NCBI RefSeq assembly: GCF_031181385.1 | Contig: NZ_JAPSKV010000019.1 | Location: 1-47,290 of the forward strand | Reading direction: 5' to 3' | Length of the DNA stretch: 47,290 nt | Origin: Fredinandcohnia onubensis | GTDB lineage: Bacteria; Bacillota; Bacilli; Bacillales; Bacillaceae_L | Part shown: positions 8,620-16,919 of the stretch, in pieces | Layout of the letters: the number at the start of each line of letters is the position of its first letter | Numbering within the stretch: position 1 is the first letter of the stretch | Notes under the pieces: generated by a model | What the model was told of the DNA's origin: nothing | Databases searched by the model: none | What the model saw: the letters and a program-made list of their open reading frames with translations, nothing else | Position numbers and translations under genes: made by a program

Positions 8620-9780
8620 ATGAAAAAAGTAAGATTAGGTATTGTAGGTTTAGGTGCACAAGGTGGAGCTTATGCAGGTTTTATTGCTGAAGGAAGAGTT
8701 CCAAATATGGAAATTGGAGCGATTTGTGATAACGATCCAGCTAAAAAAGCAGTGGCTGCAGAAAAATATCCAAATGTTCCATTTTATGAAGATTATATTG
8801 AAATGATGGAAAGTGGAAATGTAGATGCAATTGTAACAACAGTTCCACATTACCTACATCCTGAAATGACAATTGAGGCACTGAAAAGAGATATTCATGC
8901 ATTAGCTGAAAAGCCTGCAGGTGTTTATACAAAACAAGTAAAAGAAATGAATGAATTTGCTGCTTCTAAACCTGAATTAACATTTGCTATTATGTTCAAC
9001 CAAAGAACAAATGACCTTTATAAAAAGGTGAAAGAAATTATTGATAATGGGGAAATCGGTGAAATTCGCCGTACGAATTGGATCATTACAACTTGGTGGA
9101 GACCACAAGGTTATTATGATCAAAGTGAGTGGAGAGCCACTTGGGAAGGTGAAGGCGGCGGTGTTCTTGTAAACCAAGCTCCACACCAATTAGACCTGCT
9201 TCAATGGATTTGTGGTATGCCGAAAAAAGTGTATTCAAATGTTAAATATGGTTTCCAAAGAAATATTGCAGTTGAGGACGAAGTGACAGCACTGCTAGAT
9301 TATGGTAACGGAGCTACTGGTGTATTTGTAACATGTACTCATGATATTGTAGGTACAGACCGTTTTGAAATCCTTGGAGATAAAGGGAAAATCGTTGTTG
9401 ATGATAGTAAAAAGGTTACGATTAAACGTTTAACAAGACCTGAAAAAGAAATGAGCGACAACATGAGCATGCAAGATGTTATGAAGATCTTCATGGGCCA
9501 ATCTGATGACAATATTTACAGTGAAGAAGTAATTGAGTTTGAAAGTGTATGGGGTGCTCAGCATTCTTCAGTATTAGAAAACTTTGCTGCTAATATTCTT
9601 GATGGAACTCCACTAATCGCTCCAGGTAGCGATGGGATTAACGGTGTTCAATTAGCTAACGCAATCCACTTATCAAGCTTCCTTGGAAAAGAAGTAGAAA
9701 TTCCAGTGGATGAAGAGGTTTATTTAGCAGAGTTAAATAAGCGTATTGAAGAAGAAAAAAAGAATCCTATTAAAAAATAA
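8620..9780 (+). CDS. Gfo/Idh/MocA-family NAD(P)-dependent oxidoreductase, paralogue 1
   Basis: 386-residue sugar dehydrogenase-like enzyme. The N-terminal Rossmann fold starts with GIVGLGAQGG. The catalytic-region lysine is in AEKPAG at about 97-101, and the substrate-domain motif GGGVLVNQAPHQLDLLQWICG supplies the usual histidine. The family oxidises or reduces sugars, inositols and keto-sugars, and a few members are NAD-dependent glycosidases. ATG 8620 follows AAGGGGAG closely. It is the first enzyme after the AraC regulator and has three further relatives in the window, so the pathway probably involves repeated redox steps on a sugar ring. The exact substrate is unknown. Confidence 0.88.
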   Translation: MKKVRLGIVGLGAQGGAYAGFIAEGRVPNMEIGAICDNDPAKKAVAAEKYPNVPFYEDYIEMMESGNVDAIVTTVPHYLHPEMTIEALKRDIHALAEKPAGVYTKQVKEMNEFAASKPELTFAIMFNQRTNDLYKKVKEIIDNGEIGEIRRTNWIITTWWRPQGYYDQSEWRATWEGEGGGVLVNQAPHQLDLLQWICGMPKKVYSNVKYGFQRNIAVEDEVTALLDYGNGATGVFVTCTHDIVGTDRFEILGDKGKIVVDDSKKVTIKRLTRPEKEMSDNMSMQDVMKIFMGQSDDNIYSEEVIEFESVWGAQHSSVLENFAANILDGTPLIAPGSDGINGVQLANAIHLSSFLGKEVEIPVDEEVYLAELNKRIEEEKKNPIKK

Positions 9781-9792
9781 ATAGTATCAAAA

Positions 9793-9820
9793 CTAGAAAT
9801 CGGTATTCGCCGGTTTCTAG
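9793..9820 (+). terminator. Intra-operon hairpin after the first Gfo/Idh/MocA gene
   Basis: CTAGAAATCGG (9793-9803) pairs with CCGGTTTCTAG (9810-9820), but no T-run follows. It is more likely a partial terminator or an mRNA-stabilising hairpin than a full stop. Confidence 0.45.
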
Positions 9821-9855
9821 CTATTCATCTTCACTCTTAAAGGAGGAAGGGTTTT

Positions 9856-10866
9856 ATGCTTAAAGTAGCAGTAGTAGGTATGGGCGATATATCAAAAATT
9901 CATATACCCGCCATTCAAAATAGCACAAAGGCTGAACTAGTGGCTGTTTGTGATACGAATGAAGAGCTTCGCAATACTGTTGAAAATGTAAATTTCTATA
10001 CAGATCTTGAAGAGATGCTTGAAAAAGAAGAATTAGACTGTGTACATATTTGTTTACCACATTATGTTCATTACTCTGCAACAAAGGCAGTTGTTGAAAA
10101 GGGTGTCAATGTCTTCTTGGAAAAACCGTTAGCAAGAAGTGCAGAAGAAGGAATGTTCGTAGTTGATTTGGCAGAACAACACCCAGACGTAAAAATTTGT
10201 GTTAGTTTGCAAAATCGCCTAAACGAAACATTTATTAAGCTAAGAGAAAGAGTAGATAGTGGCGAGTTAGGCCAGGTAACAGGGATAAAAGGTCTAGTTA
10301 CATGGTTCCGTCCAAAATCTTACTACGATGTAAAGCCATGGCGCGGTAAGATGAAGCTCGCTGGCGGCGGAGTTATGATTAATCAATCGATCCATACATT
10401 AGATTTGATGCAACTAATTGGCGGAGAAATTGAAACCATCCGCGGGACAATTGATCAATTAGTTGATTATGGATACGAAGTGGAAGATACGGCTGTAGCG
10501 AATATTAAATTTAAAAATGGTGCAACAGGTTTATTCTTTGCAACAACAACGTATGCAACAAATTCATCTGTAGAGTTCCAAGTAATCCTTGAAAAAGGGA
10601 AATTAACAATTAAAGATAGTGTTCTTACAATTACAAATAGCGATGGCGTTAAACAAAAACTTGAAGAGGACTCAAAGCTTCCAGGTAGTAAGTTTTACTA
10701 TGGGGCAAGCCATGATACCTTAATCAATCAATTTTATGATGCGATTATAAACAACACAGAAGATTATATTCATGTTCAAGATGCTCAAAAATCGATGGAA
10801 ATGATCAGTGCAATTAGAAGATCTTCCGAGGTTAAAATCCCAATTCAAATGGAGGTATACAAATGA
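9856..10866 (+). CDS. Gfo/Idh/MocA-family oxidoreductase, paralogue 2
   Basis: 336-residue NAD(P)-binding enzyme. The Rossmann start is VAVVGMGDISKIH, the lysine motif FLEKPLARS lies near residue 93, and the substrate-domain motif is GGGVMINQSIHTLDLMQLIGG. A strong AAAGGAGG site precedes ATG 9856. The stop overlaps the start of the TIM-barrel gene by four bases, so the two are translationally coupled and probably act in sequence. Pairs of this kind, a Gfo/Idh/MocA dehydrogenase with an AP-endonuclease-like TIM-barrel protein, are known in inositol and keto-glycoside breakdown. The substrate here is not established. Confidence 0.88.
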   Translation: MLKVAVVGMGDISKIHIPAIQNSTKAELVAVCDTNEELRNTVENVNFYTDLEEMLEKEELDCVHICLPHYVHYSATKAVVEKGVNVFLEKPLARSAEEGMFVVDLAEQHPDVKICVSLQNRLNETFIKLRERVDSGELGQVTGIKGLVTWFRPKSYYDVKPWRGKMKLAGGGVMINQSIHTLDLMQLIGGEIETIRGTIDQLVDYGYEVEDTAVANIKFKNGATGLFFATTTYATNSSVEFQVILEKGKLTIKDSVLTITNSDGVKQKLEEDSKLPGSKFYYGASHDTLINQFYDAIINNTEDYIHVQDAQKSMEMISAIRRSSEVKIPIQMEVYK

Positions 10867-11723
10867 CAAAAGGCAAAATTGGCGTACAAATGATGATGCT
10901 TAAGAAAAAAGTAGAAGAACTTGGTGTTTATGTAACAATGAAAAAGCTTCATGAACTTGGTTTTGGTGCGGTTGAGGTTTCTCAAATTCCAATGAATGAG
11001 GAAAATGTAGCGGAATTAAAACGAGCAAGTGAAGATTTTAATATCAAAATTGCAGCTTTATCTGCAGCTTTAGAGCCAATGTTTGAAAATGCACCAGGTG
11101 AAGCCTTGACAACACACTTTGATAAAATTGTAAGTGACTGTAAGACTCTAGATTGTAATTTTGTTCGTATTGGTATGCTTCCTTTTACTGTTATGGGAGA
11201 TAAAGATAAAATCATGGGCTTTATTGAAAGAGCCGAAGAAATGGCACATCGTTTAGCAGAGCATGGAATTGAATTATATTATCATACCCACCATGTTGAA
11301 TTTGAAAAATATGATGGTGTGTATTTACTAGACCTTATTAAACAAAACACAACAAAATTAGGATTTGAATTAGACGTACACTGGATTCAACGTGCTGGTG
11401 AAAATCCGGTTAAAATCATTGAGCAATACAAAGGTCGTATTTCATTGCTTCACTTAAAAGACTATCGAATTACTAAGTTCGAATTCAATCCAGATGACAT
11501 GAAGGATATGGCAGGATTCATGAACAAATTCTCTAACATCATACAATTTGCAGAGCTTGGTGAAGGCAACATGGATATTGCATCGATGATTGAAGCAGGT
11601 AAGGAAAGTGGCGTTCAATACTTCTTAATCGAGCAAGATGATACTTATGGTCGTGATCCATTTGAATGTCTTGAGGTCTCAGCGCAACACTTAAGAAAGC
11701 TTGGATACGCTGACTGGTTCTAA
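10863..11723 (+). CDS. Sugar phosphate isomerase/epimerase family protein (AP-endonuclease-2-like TIM barrel)
   Basis: 286-residue TIM-barrel protein of the xylose-isomerase-like superfamily. Likely metal-ligand segments are YHTHHVEFEKY, LDVHWI, ISLLHLKDY, FAELGEGNMD and LIEQDD, in the order expected for a divalent-metal isomerase, epimerase or dehydratase. It overlaps paralogue 2 by ATGA and shares its message. Family members isomerise keto-sugars, dehydrate inosose, or cleave 3-keto-glycosides (as in C-glycoside deglycosylation). I cannot separate these options from the sequence. Together with the neighbouring dehydrogenases it suggests oxidation followed by isomerisation or elimination. 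Confidence 0.82.
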   Translation: MTKGKIGVQMMMLKKKVEELGVYVTMKKLHELGFGAVEVSQIPMNEENVAELKRASEDFNIKIAALSAALEPMFENAPGEALTTHFDKIVSDCKTLDCNFVRIGMLPFTVMGDKDKIMGFIERAEEMAHRLAEHGIELYYHTHHVEFEKYDGVYLLDLIKQNTTKLGFELDVHWIQRAGENPVKIIEQYKGRISLLHLKDYRITKFEFNPDDMKDMAGFMNKFSNIIQFAELGEGNMDIASMIEAGKESGVQYFLIEQDDTYGRDPFECLEVSAQHLRKLGYADWF

Positions 11724-11739
11724 TAATAAAATCACATAA

Positions 11740-11789
11740 GCAAGCACCGGGTGAATGTTAAATTCTATTAATAAGGTGCTTGCATTTTT
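11740..11789 (+). terminator. Terminator after the TIM-barrel gene
   Basis: GCAAGCACC (11740-11748) pairs with GGTGCTTGC (11775-11783) across a 26-base loop and is followed by ATTTTTT. The next gene starts only about 40 bases later, so termination may be partial or regulated. Confidence 0.6.
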
Positions 11790-11821
11790 TACTATATAAA
11801 TTAGCAGGAGTGATACAACAA

Positions 11822-12904
11822 ATGAGTAGTAAAGACGGAATGAATTATGCACCTAAGGGAAAACCAAACCCTGTCGTTAAAGAAGGGGAATTCCCTATTG
11901 CAGCTGTTGCTCTTGATCATGGGCATATTAACGGTATGTGTAACGGATTAGTAGAAGCAGGTGCAACATTAAAATGGGTATATGATCCAGACCCTGAAAG
12001 AGTAGAAAAATTTATTGAAGCATTCCCTGGAGTGCAAGCTGCCGAGTCGTTAGAACAAGTACTAGAGGATAAGGAAATTAAATTAGTTGCTGCAGCGGCA
12101 ATTCCAAATAAACGTAGTGAATTAGGGATAAGAGTAATGGAGGCAGGTAAGGACTACTTTACTGATAAGACACCATTTACTACTTTAGCTCAATTAGAAG
12201 AAACAAAGAAAGTTGTGGAGCGCACTGGCCAAAAGTATATGGTTTATTTCAGTGAAAGACTCCATGTCGAGGCTGCTGTTTTCGCGGGAGATTTAATTAA
12301 GCAAGGTGCAATTGGCCGAGTAATTCAAGTAACAGGCTTTGGTCCTCACCGCCTCAATGCTGACACTCGACCAGATTGGTTCTTTAAGAAAGAACAGTAT
12401 GGAGGCATTCTTTGTGATATCGGAAGCCACCAAATCGAACAGTTTTTATATTATACAGGTAACGAAGATGCAACAGTTCTTCATAGTAAAGTCGGAAATT
12501 ATAATAACCCAGAGTATCCTGAATTAGAAGACTATGGTGATGCAACTCTAGTAGGCGAAAATGGTGCAACTTTCATTTTTAAGGTAGATTGGTTTACACC
12601 TGATGGTTTAGGCACTTGGGGAGATGGACGTACTTTTATTACAGGAACAGAGGGTACCATTGAATTGAGAAAGTATATTGATGTTGCCAAAAATGAATCA
12701 GGGGATCACCTATTCTTAGTAAACAAAGAAGGCGAAAGGCATTATGAGTTAAGAGGCGAGGTTGGATTCCCATTCTTCGGTCAACTCATTTTAGATTGTG
12801 TAAATCGCACTGAAAAGGCTATGACACAAGAACATGCCTTTAAAGCTGCAGAACTATGCTTAAAAGCTCAAGAACAAGCAATTGTAGTAGGTAATAATAA
12901 ATAG
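11822..12904 (+). CDS. Gfo/Idh/MocA-family oxidoreductase, divergent paralogue 3
   Basis: 360-residue protein with Gfo/Idh/MocA organisation but a divergent N terminus (FPIAAVALDHGHINGMCNGL) in place of the usual GIVGxGxxG loop. The common EKP lysine motif is replaced by TDKTPF, keeping the lysine. The substrate domain shows GGILCDIGSHQIEQFLYYTG and a glycine-rich GLGTWGDGRTFITGTEGTIEL. ATG 11822 is chosen because AGGAG lies eleven bases upstream. The atypical nucleotide-binding loop means it may bind cofactor differently or perform a non-dehydrogenase reaction. It is the last gene before the GPH transporters and is followed by a strong terminator. Confidence 0.82.
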   Translation: MSSKDGMNYAPKGKPNPVVKEGEFPIAAVALDHGHINGMCNGLVEAGATLKWVYDPDPERVEKFIEAFPGVQAAESLEQVLEDKEIKLVAAAAIPNKRSELGIRVMEAGKDYFTDKTPFTTLAQLEETKKVVERTGQKYMVYFSERLHVEAAVFAGDLIKQGAIGRVIQVTGFGPHRLNADTRPDWFFKKEQYGGILCDIGSHQIEQFLYYTGNEDATVLHSKVGNYNNPEYPELEDYGDATLVGENGATFIFKVDWFTPDGLGTWGDGRTFITGTEGTIELRKYIDVAKNESGDHLFLVNKEGERHYELRGEVGFPFFGQLILDCVNRTEKAMTQEHAFKAAELCLKAQEQAIVVGNNK

Positions 12905-12913
12905 CAAATTGGT

Positions 12914-12947
12914 ACTGGTCGAACTATTTTTGTTTGACCAGTTTTTT
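12914..12947 (+). terminator. Terminator of the Gfo/Idh/MocA cluster
   Basis: Stem ACTGGTCGAAC (12914-12924) with GTTTGACCAGT (12932-12942), followed by a six-T tract. Confidence 0.85.
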
Positions 12948-13010
12948 ATATGAGATTTTTAAAGTTATTGGAAGGAAATAAAAAAATATTTAAAAAAATA
13001 AAAAAAGCTA

Positions 13011-13073
13011 TTGCGCTTTAAAGCGCTTACAAGTAATATAAAAACATAAATAGTTTGAGTAGCCAACAAATGA
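13011..13073 (+). promoter_or_regulatory. Promoter of GPH transporter 1 with palindrome/cre and ROK operator
   Basis: A sigma-A-like promoter reads TTGCGC (13011-13016), 17-base spacer, TAATAT (13034-13039). The perfect palindrome GCGCTTTAAAGCGC (13013-13026) overlaps the -35 element and, with flanking bases on the opposite strand (TGTAAGCGCTTTAA), resembles a CcpA cre site. Just after the expected transcription start, AGTTTG and CAACAAAT (13052-13071) match the two halves of an XylR-type operator. The arrangement suggests dual control by CcpA and the ROK repressor. Confidence 0.5.
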
Positions 13074-13123
13074 ATCTGAAATTTCAAAAATACGATTCAA
13101 TGCTGGAAGCCTTTTTGATTATA

Positions 13124-13137
13124 ATGAAAGCGCTTAA
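13124..13137 (+). promoter_or_regulatory. Possible cre site in the GPH1 leader
   Basis: TGAAAGCGCTTAAC matches 12 of 14 positions of the CcpA consensus. It lies about 85 bases downstream of the predicted start, where a roadblock would act. The long leader (about 13046-13333) otherwise contains only an inverted repeat TTTGACTA/TAGTCAAA at 13175-13215. Confidence 0.35.
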
Positions 13138-13333
13138 CGCACTTGAGAGGAGAGGATATACGGACATTTCACCGTTTGACTAACATTTCAGTTATTTGTT
13201 TGTATGCTAGTCAAATATAAAACTGTTCGAGCATCGGTTTGGAAGAGTAGATAGTAAGTGCATGTATTTAAAGGGGAGTAAAACGGGAGAAGTTATTTTA
13301 ATATTGCTAATCTGTTTTAAAGGGGGAACTTAC

Positions 13334-14806
13334 ATGTCAACATCCGTAAATAATATTCAATACAATAGGGCAAAAATTTGGCAAATTGGCTTTTTTACAT
13401 TTAATAATACTGCAACAAATTTGTATTTATTTTTAATCGGATTTTTATCTTATTATGCAGCTGGTATTGCTGGACTAGCTGTAGTGTTAGTAAGTACATT
13501 ACTAGGAGCAGCAAGATTTTTCGATGGTCTAATTGACCCGACAATTGGATGGATTATAGATAAAACGGAATCCAAATTCGGAAAGTATAGACCTTTAATG
13601 CTTATTGGTAACTTTGTGACAATGCTTTCTGTCATCTTAATATTTATTACACATTTATTACCTGAGCCTACACGTATTGCTTTCATTATTTTTGCTCTAA
13701 TTGTTCATAAAATCGGATATTCACTTCAAACTTCGGTTACAAAAGCTGCGCAAACAGTTTTAACAAATGATCCAAAACAACGTCCTCTCTACATGATTTT
13801 TGATGGCGTTTACAATGCACTACTTTTCACTGGTGGACAAATTTATGTTGCAAGCTATTTAATTGCAAAATACAGTGATTTTACACTACCGTTATTCATT
13901 GAACTTGTAACAACCATTATTATTTTATCCGCGGTTTTAACAACTTTAGCCATTATAGGGATTTCTGCTAAAGATAGAAAAGAGTTCTACGGTTTAGGAG
14001 AAGATACTGTTGAAACATCTTCTATTCGTGAATACTGGCAAGTAATTAAAGGGAATCGGCAATTACAATTACTTACAGTATCTGCTTCAACGGATAAGTT
14101 AGCAACTTCATTAATGAGAGAATCAGTAGTAACAGTTATGTTGTTTGGCATTTTACTAGGAGATTACGCGTTAAGTGGCACGATTAGTGCAGCAATCTTA
14201 ATTCCAGGACTACTCGTTACATTCTTTGTAACATGGTTAGCAAGAAAAGCAGGTTTAAGAAAAGCGTATTTAATTTCTGCTTATGCAGGTATGTTTGCAC
14301 TAATTGCATTTATTCCGTTTTTCATGTTGTTAGATGATCCAACTACTGCAATTTCAATGGAATCCATCGGTTTTGCAGCAATCTTGTTCATGGTTTTACG
14401 TATCGTTTCCCAGTCATTTGGTGGAGCACCTACAACTTTAGTAGTTCCGATGATTGCGGATGTATCAGACTATGAAACTTCTAAATCTGGAAGATATGTT
14501 GCGGGTATGTTTGGTACAATCTTCTCATTTATTGACCAATTAGTTTCTTCGCTTGCACCAGTAATCGTTGGCTTAGTGGTCGCATCGATTGGTTTCAAGG
14601 ATGCCTTCCCGACTGTAAATGACGCTTTAACAACACCATTATTTACAGCTACATTAGTCTTAGCTTTTGGAATACCAGCGTTGTGCTTACTCATTTCTAT
14701 AATTACGATGCACTTCTATAAACTAGATAGTAAGACAATGGAAGGTGTTCAAGAAAAAATCGCAAAAGCAAAATCAAAAGGAAAAGATAATACAATTGCA
14801 ATGTAA
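13334..14806 (+). CDS. GPH-type MFS glycoside/hexuronide:cation symporter, copy 1
   Basis: 490-residue membrane transporter with about twelve helices. Family features include the region IDPTIGWIIDKTESKFGKYRP after the second helix, close to the GPH signature D(x)xxGxxxDxTxxxxGxxRP, and MIADVSDYETSKSGR before helix 11. GPH proteins import glucuronides, melibiose, xylosides and similar compounds with Na+ or H+. ATG 13334 was selected for its AAAGGGGG site; the frame extends upstream without one. A second, closely similar copy follows, a tandem duplication. The uronate isomerases nearby support a hexuronide or uronate substrate, by context. Confidence 0.88.
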   Translation: MSTSVNNIQYNRAKIWQIGFFTFNNTATNLYLFLIGFLSYYAAGIAGLAVVLVSTLLGAARFFDGLIDPTIGWIIDKTESKFGKYRPLMLIGNFVTMLSVILIFITHLLPEPTRIAFIIFALIVHKIGYSLQTSVTKAAQTVLTNDPKQRPLYMIFDGVYNALLFTGGQIYVASYLIAKYSDFTLPLFIELVTTIIILSAVLTTLAIIGISAKDRKEFYGLGEDTVETSSIREYWQVIKGNRQLQLLTVSASTDKLATSLMRESVVTVMLFGILLGDYALSGTISAAILIPGLLVTFFVTWLARKAGLRKAYLISAYAGMFALIAFIPFFMLLDDPTTAISMESIGFAAILFMVLRIVSQSFGGAPTTLVVPMIADVSDYETSKSGRYVAGMFGTIFSFIDQLVSSLAPVIVGLVVASIGFKDAFPTVNDALTTPLFTATLVLAFGIPALCLLISIITMHFYKLDSKTMEGVQEKIAKAKSKGKDNTIAM

Positions 14807-14823
14807 TTATTATATCTACTAAA

Positions 14824-14864
14824 TGAAAAAGGACCATCTTATACAAGGTGGCCCTTTTCATTTT
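14824..14864 (+). terminator. Terminator after GPH transporter 1
   Basis: GAAAAAGG...CCATCTT pairs with AAGGTGG...CCTTTTC, with T-rich DNA after the stem. The 14865-15048 stretch that follows holds no gene; TAGAAAGG near 14935 and CCTTTCTA near 14988 could pair over a long distance. Confidence 0.7.
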
Positions 14865-15048
14865 GGCTCTAGTGTTGCAAGCTACTTTTTGTGATAGGTT
14901 ATTATTGTATTAATTAGCGTTACCTCGTAGTAGAAAGGAGGACCGGTAAACTAGTAGTTTTTAGAAGATCCTGAAGCCCTTTCTATAGCGAGTACCAATT
15001 AAGTAGGTATATTGGAAATAAAATATAAAAAATCTGTAGAAAAAAGTC

Positions 15049-15113
15049 TTGTAAATAAAAGCGGTTTCATATATTATGAACTCATAAGGTTAATTTGTTG
15101 GCCAAACAAATTA
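15049..15113 (+). promoter_or_regulatory. Promoter and ROK operator of GPH transporter 2
   Basis: TTGTAA (15049-15054), 17-base spacer, TATTAT (15072-15077). Downstream, at about +8 to +30, is a nearly perfect 23-base palindrome (15091-15113) with arms TAATTTGTTGG and CAAACAAATTA. This is the best XylR-type operator in the window, matching the TTAGTTTGTTT/AACAAACTAA arrangement. Confidence 0.6.
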
Positions 15114-15189
15114 TAAACTATCTCAATTTAGTATATTTTAAGAAATTGTGTAGTTTTTAGTTTAGTAGAAAAATTAATTAAACATTTGA

Positions 15190-15207
15190 AAGCGATTTAA
15201 ATCGCTT
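15190..15207. promoter_or_regulatory. 18-base palindrome next to the GPH2 ribosome site
   Basis: AAGCGATTT/AAATCGCTT is a perfect palindrome directly before the AGGGGG ribosome site. It shares the GCG-N-TTTAAA-N-CGC core with the GPH1 promoter palindrome. With TTG in front it also resembles a cre site. It could act as an operator or as an RNA hairpin affecting translation. Confidence 0.45.
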
Positions 15208-15221
15208 AGGGGGTACTAAAT

Positions 15222-16700
15222 ATGTCAACAGTAGCCGTAAATAATCAGCAATACAATAAGGCTAAGCTTTGGGAAATTGGTTTCTTTGCATTAAATAATA
15301 CTGCAACAAATATGTATCTGTTCATTTTGGCGTTTGTATCTTATTATGCAGCAGGAATTGCAGGTATTGCCGTTGTTGTAGTTAGTACAATTTTAATGGC
15401 AATGAGAATCTTTGATGGAATTACAGATCCGATTGTAGGATTCTTGGTGGATAAAACCGAAGGTAAATTTGGAAAATTCAGACCATTTATGATTATCGGA
15501 AATATCATCTTAGCTATTTCAATACTTGTGATGTATAATGTAACGCACTTAGTACCTGAATCATTTAGATTACTGTTCTTTATCTTAATTTATGCTATTC
15601 ATATTATTGGGTATACATGTCAAACATCTGTAACAAAAGCAGCTCAAACAGTATTAACAAATGACCCGAAACAACGTCCTTTGTTCGCTATTTTTGATGG
15701 AATTTATAACACATTAATCTTCACTGGTGGACAGGTTTATGTAGCGTCTTATCTAGTTAAAAAACATGGTGATTTCAATATGGGCCTATTTACAGAGTTA
15801 AATACCATAGCAATGATTCTTGCGGGAGTATTTACAGTGTTAGCTGTAATTGGACTTTCAAGTAAGGACAAGAAGGAATATTTCGGTTTAGCTGAGGATA
15901 CAGTTCAAACGAAGTTCCGTGACTTCTGGCCGATACTGAAGAAAAATAAACCTTTATTAAAGTTAATTACTGCTGTAACCGTTGACAAATTAGCATTCTC
16001 ACTTCTACGTCACGCAGTAGTAGTCGTTATGTTATTTGGTATCTTAATTGGTGATTATGGATTAAGCGGTACCATTTCAATGATTACGATTGTCCCAACA
16101 CTATTGATTACATTCTGGGCGGTAGCAAAAGCTAGAAAAACAGGCATGAAAAAGGCCTTCTTATTCTCAACTTGGATTGCGTTAGGTACTTTCATCGCAT
16201 TAATTGCAATGTTTATGTTAATTGATGGTTCAACCATCTCAATGAGCAACTTTGGAATCGTTACATTCCTTTTCATTGCATTATATACAATGGCAATGGG
16301 CTTTGGTCAGGTGCCTTCTACTCTTGTAAACCCAATGATTGCGGATGTATCAGATTATGAAACATCAACTTCTAGTAGATATGTACCAGGTATGATTGGA
16401 ACTTTATTCTCTTTCATCGATAAATTAATCACATCTTTAGCACCAGCTATTGTTGGTTTCGCAGTAGCTCTAATCGGATTTAAGGATGCGTTCCCAACAG
16501 TAACAGATGCTTTAACACCAGAACTTAAAGTCGTAACAATTATCTTGGCATTTGGTATTCCAGCTTTAGCATTGGTCATCTCTGGTCTAATTATGAGCCG
16601 ATATGAATTAGATGCTGAGAAAATGGAAGAAATTCAGGCAACAATTGCTGCAAAAAAGTCAAAGCATACAACTGAAAAAACACAAAAAATTGCTAACTAA
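15222..16700 (+). CDS. GPH-type MFS glycoside/hexuronide:cation symporter, copy 2
   Basis: 492-residue, twelve-helix transporter closely related to copy 1. Both begin MST, share QYN-AK-W-IGFF and NNTATN, have TSVTKAAQTVLTNDPKQRPL in the middle, and end in charged lysine-rich tails. The signature region here is ITDPIVGFLVDKTEGKFGKFRP. It has its own promoter with the strongest ROK-type operator in the window, so the copies may be expressed under different conditions despite shared repression. Import of a glucuronide, uronate or glycoside is expected. The substrate split between the copies is unknown. Confidence 0.88.
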   Translation: MSTVAVNNQQYNKAKLWEIGFFALNNTATNMYLFILAFVSYYAAGIAGIAVVVVSTILMAMRIFDGITDPIVGFLVDKTEGKFGKFRPFMIIGNIILAISILVMYNVTHLVPESFRLLFFILIYAIHIIGYTCQTSVTKAAQTVLTNDPKQRPLFAIFDGIYNTLIFTGGQVYVASYLVKKHGDFNMGLFTELNTIAMILAGVFTVLAVIGLSSKDKKEYFGLAEDTVQTKFRDFWPILKKNKPLLKLITAVTVDKLAFSLLRHAVVVVMLFGILIGDYGLSGTISMITIVPTLLITFWAVAKARKTGMKKAFLFSTWIALGTFIALIAMFMLIDGSTISMSNFGIVTFLFIALYTMAMGFGQVPSTLVNPMIADVSDYETSTSSRYVPGMIGTLFSFIDKLITSLAPAIVGFAVALIGFKDAFPTVTDALTPELKVVTIILAFGIPALALVISGLIMSRYELDAEKMEEIQATIAAKKSKHTTEKTQKIAN

Positions 16701-16748
16701 TAAGCTTTAATGTAACCGGTTTAGTAACTGGACACTACATGACATGTT

Positions 16749-16786
16749 AACGTCAAGAAGGAGAGACCTCTTTCTTGACGTTTTTT
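16749..16786 (+). terminator. Terminator after GPH transporter 2
   Basis: AACGTCAAGAA (16749-16759) pairs with TTCTTGACGTT (16772-16782), followed by a T-run. Confidence 0.88.
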
Positions 16787-16919
16787 GTATGCCAGGCATG
16801 GGCTTCAACTCGGTAAGTTCCTCTTAGCCGGAAAAAATCCCTTGTTTTAATAGTAAATAATGAGCATTCCTTTTATAATTAGGAGTGACAACGATTACAC
16901 GTGAAGTGGGGGATTGTTC

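Noticed and set aside
14930-14996. Small RNA formed by TAGAAAGG and CCTTTCTA
   Set aside because: The arms are short and far apart, and I see no promoter or terminator specific to it.
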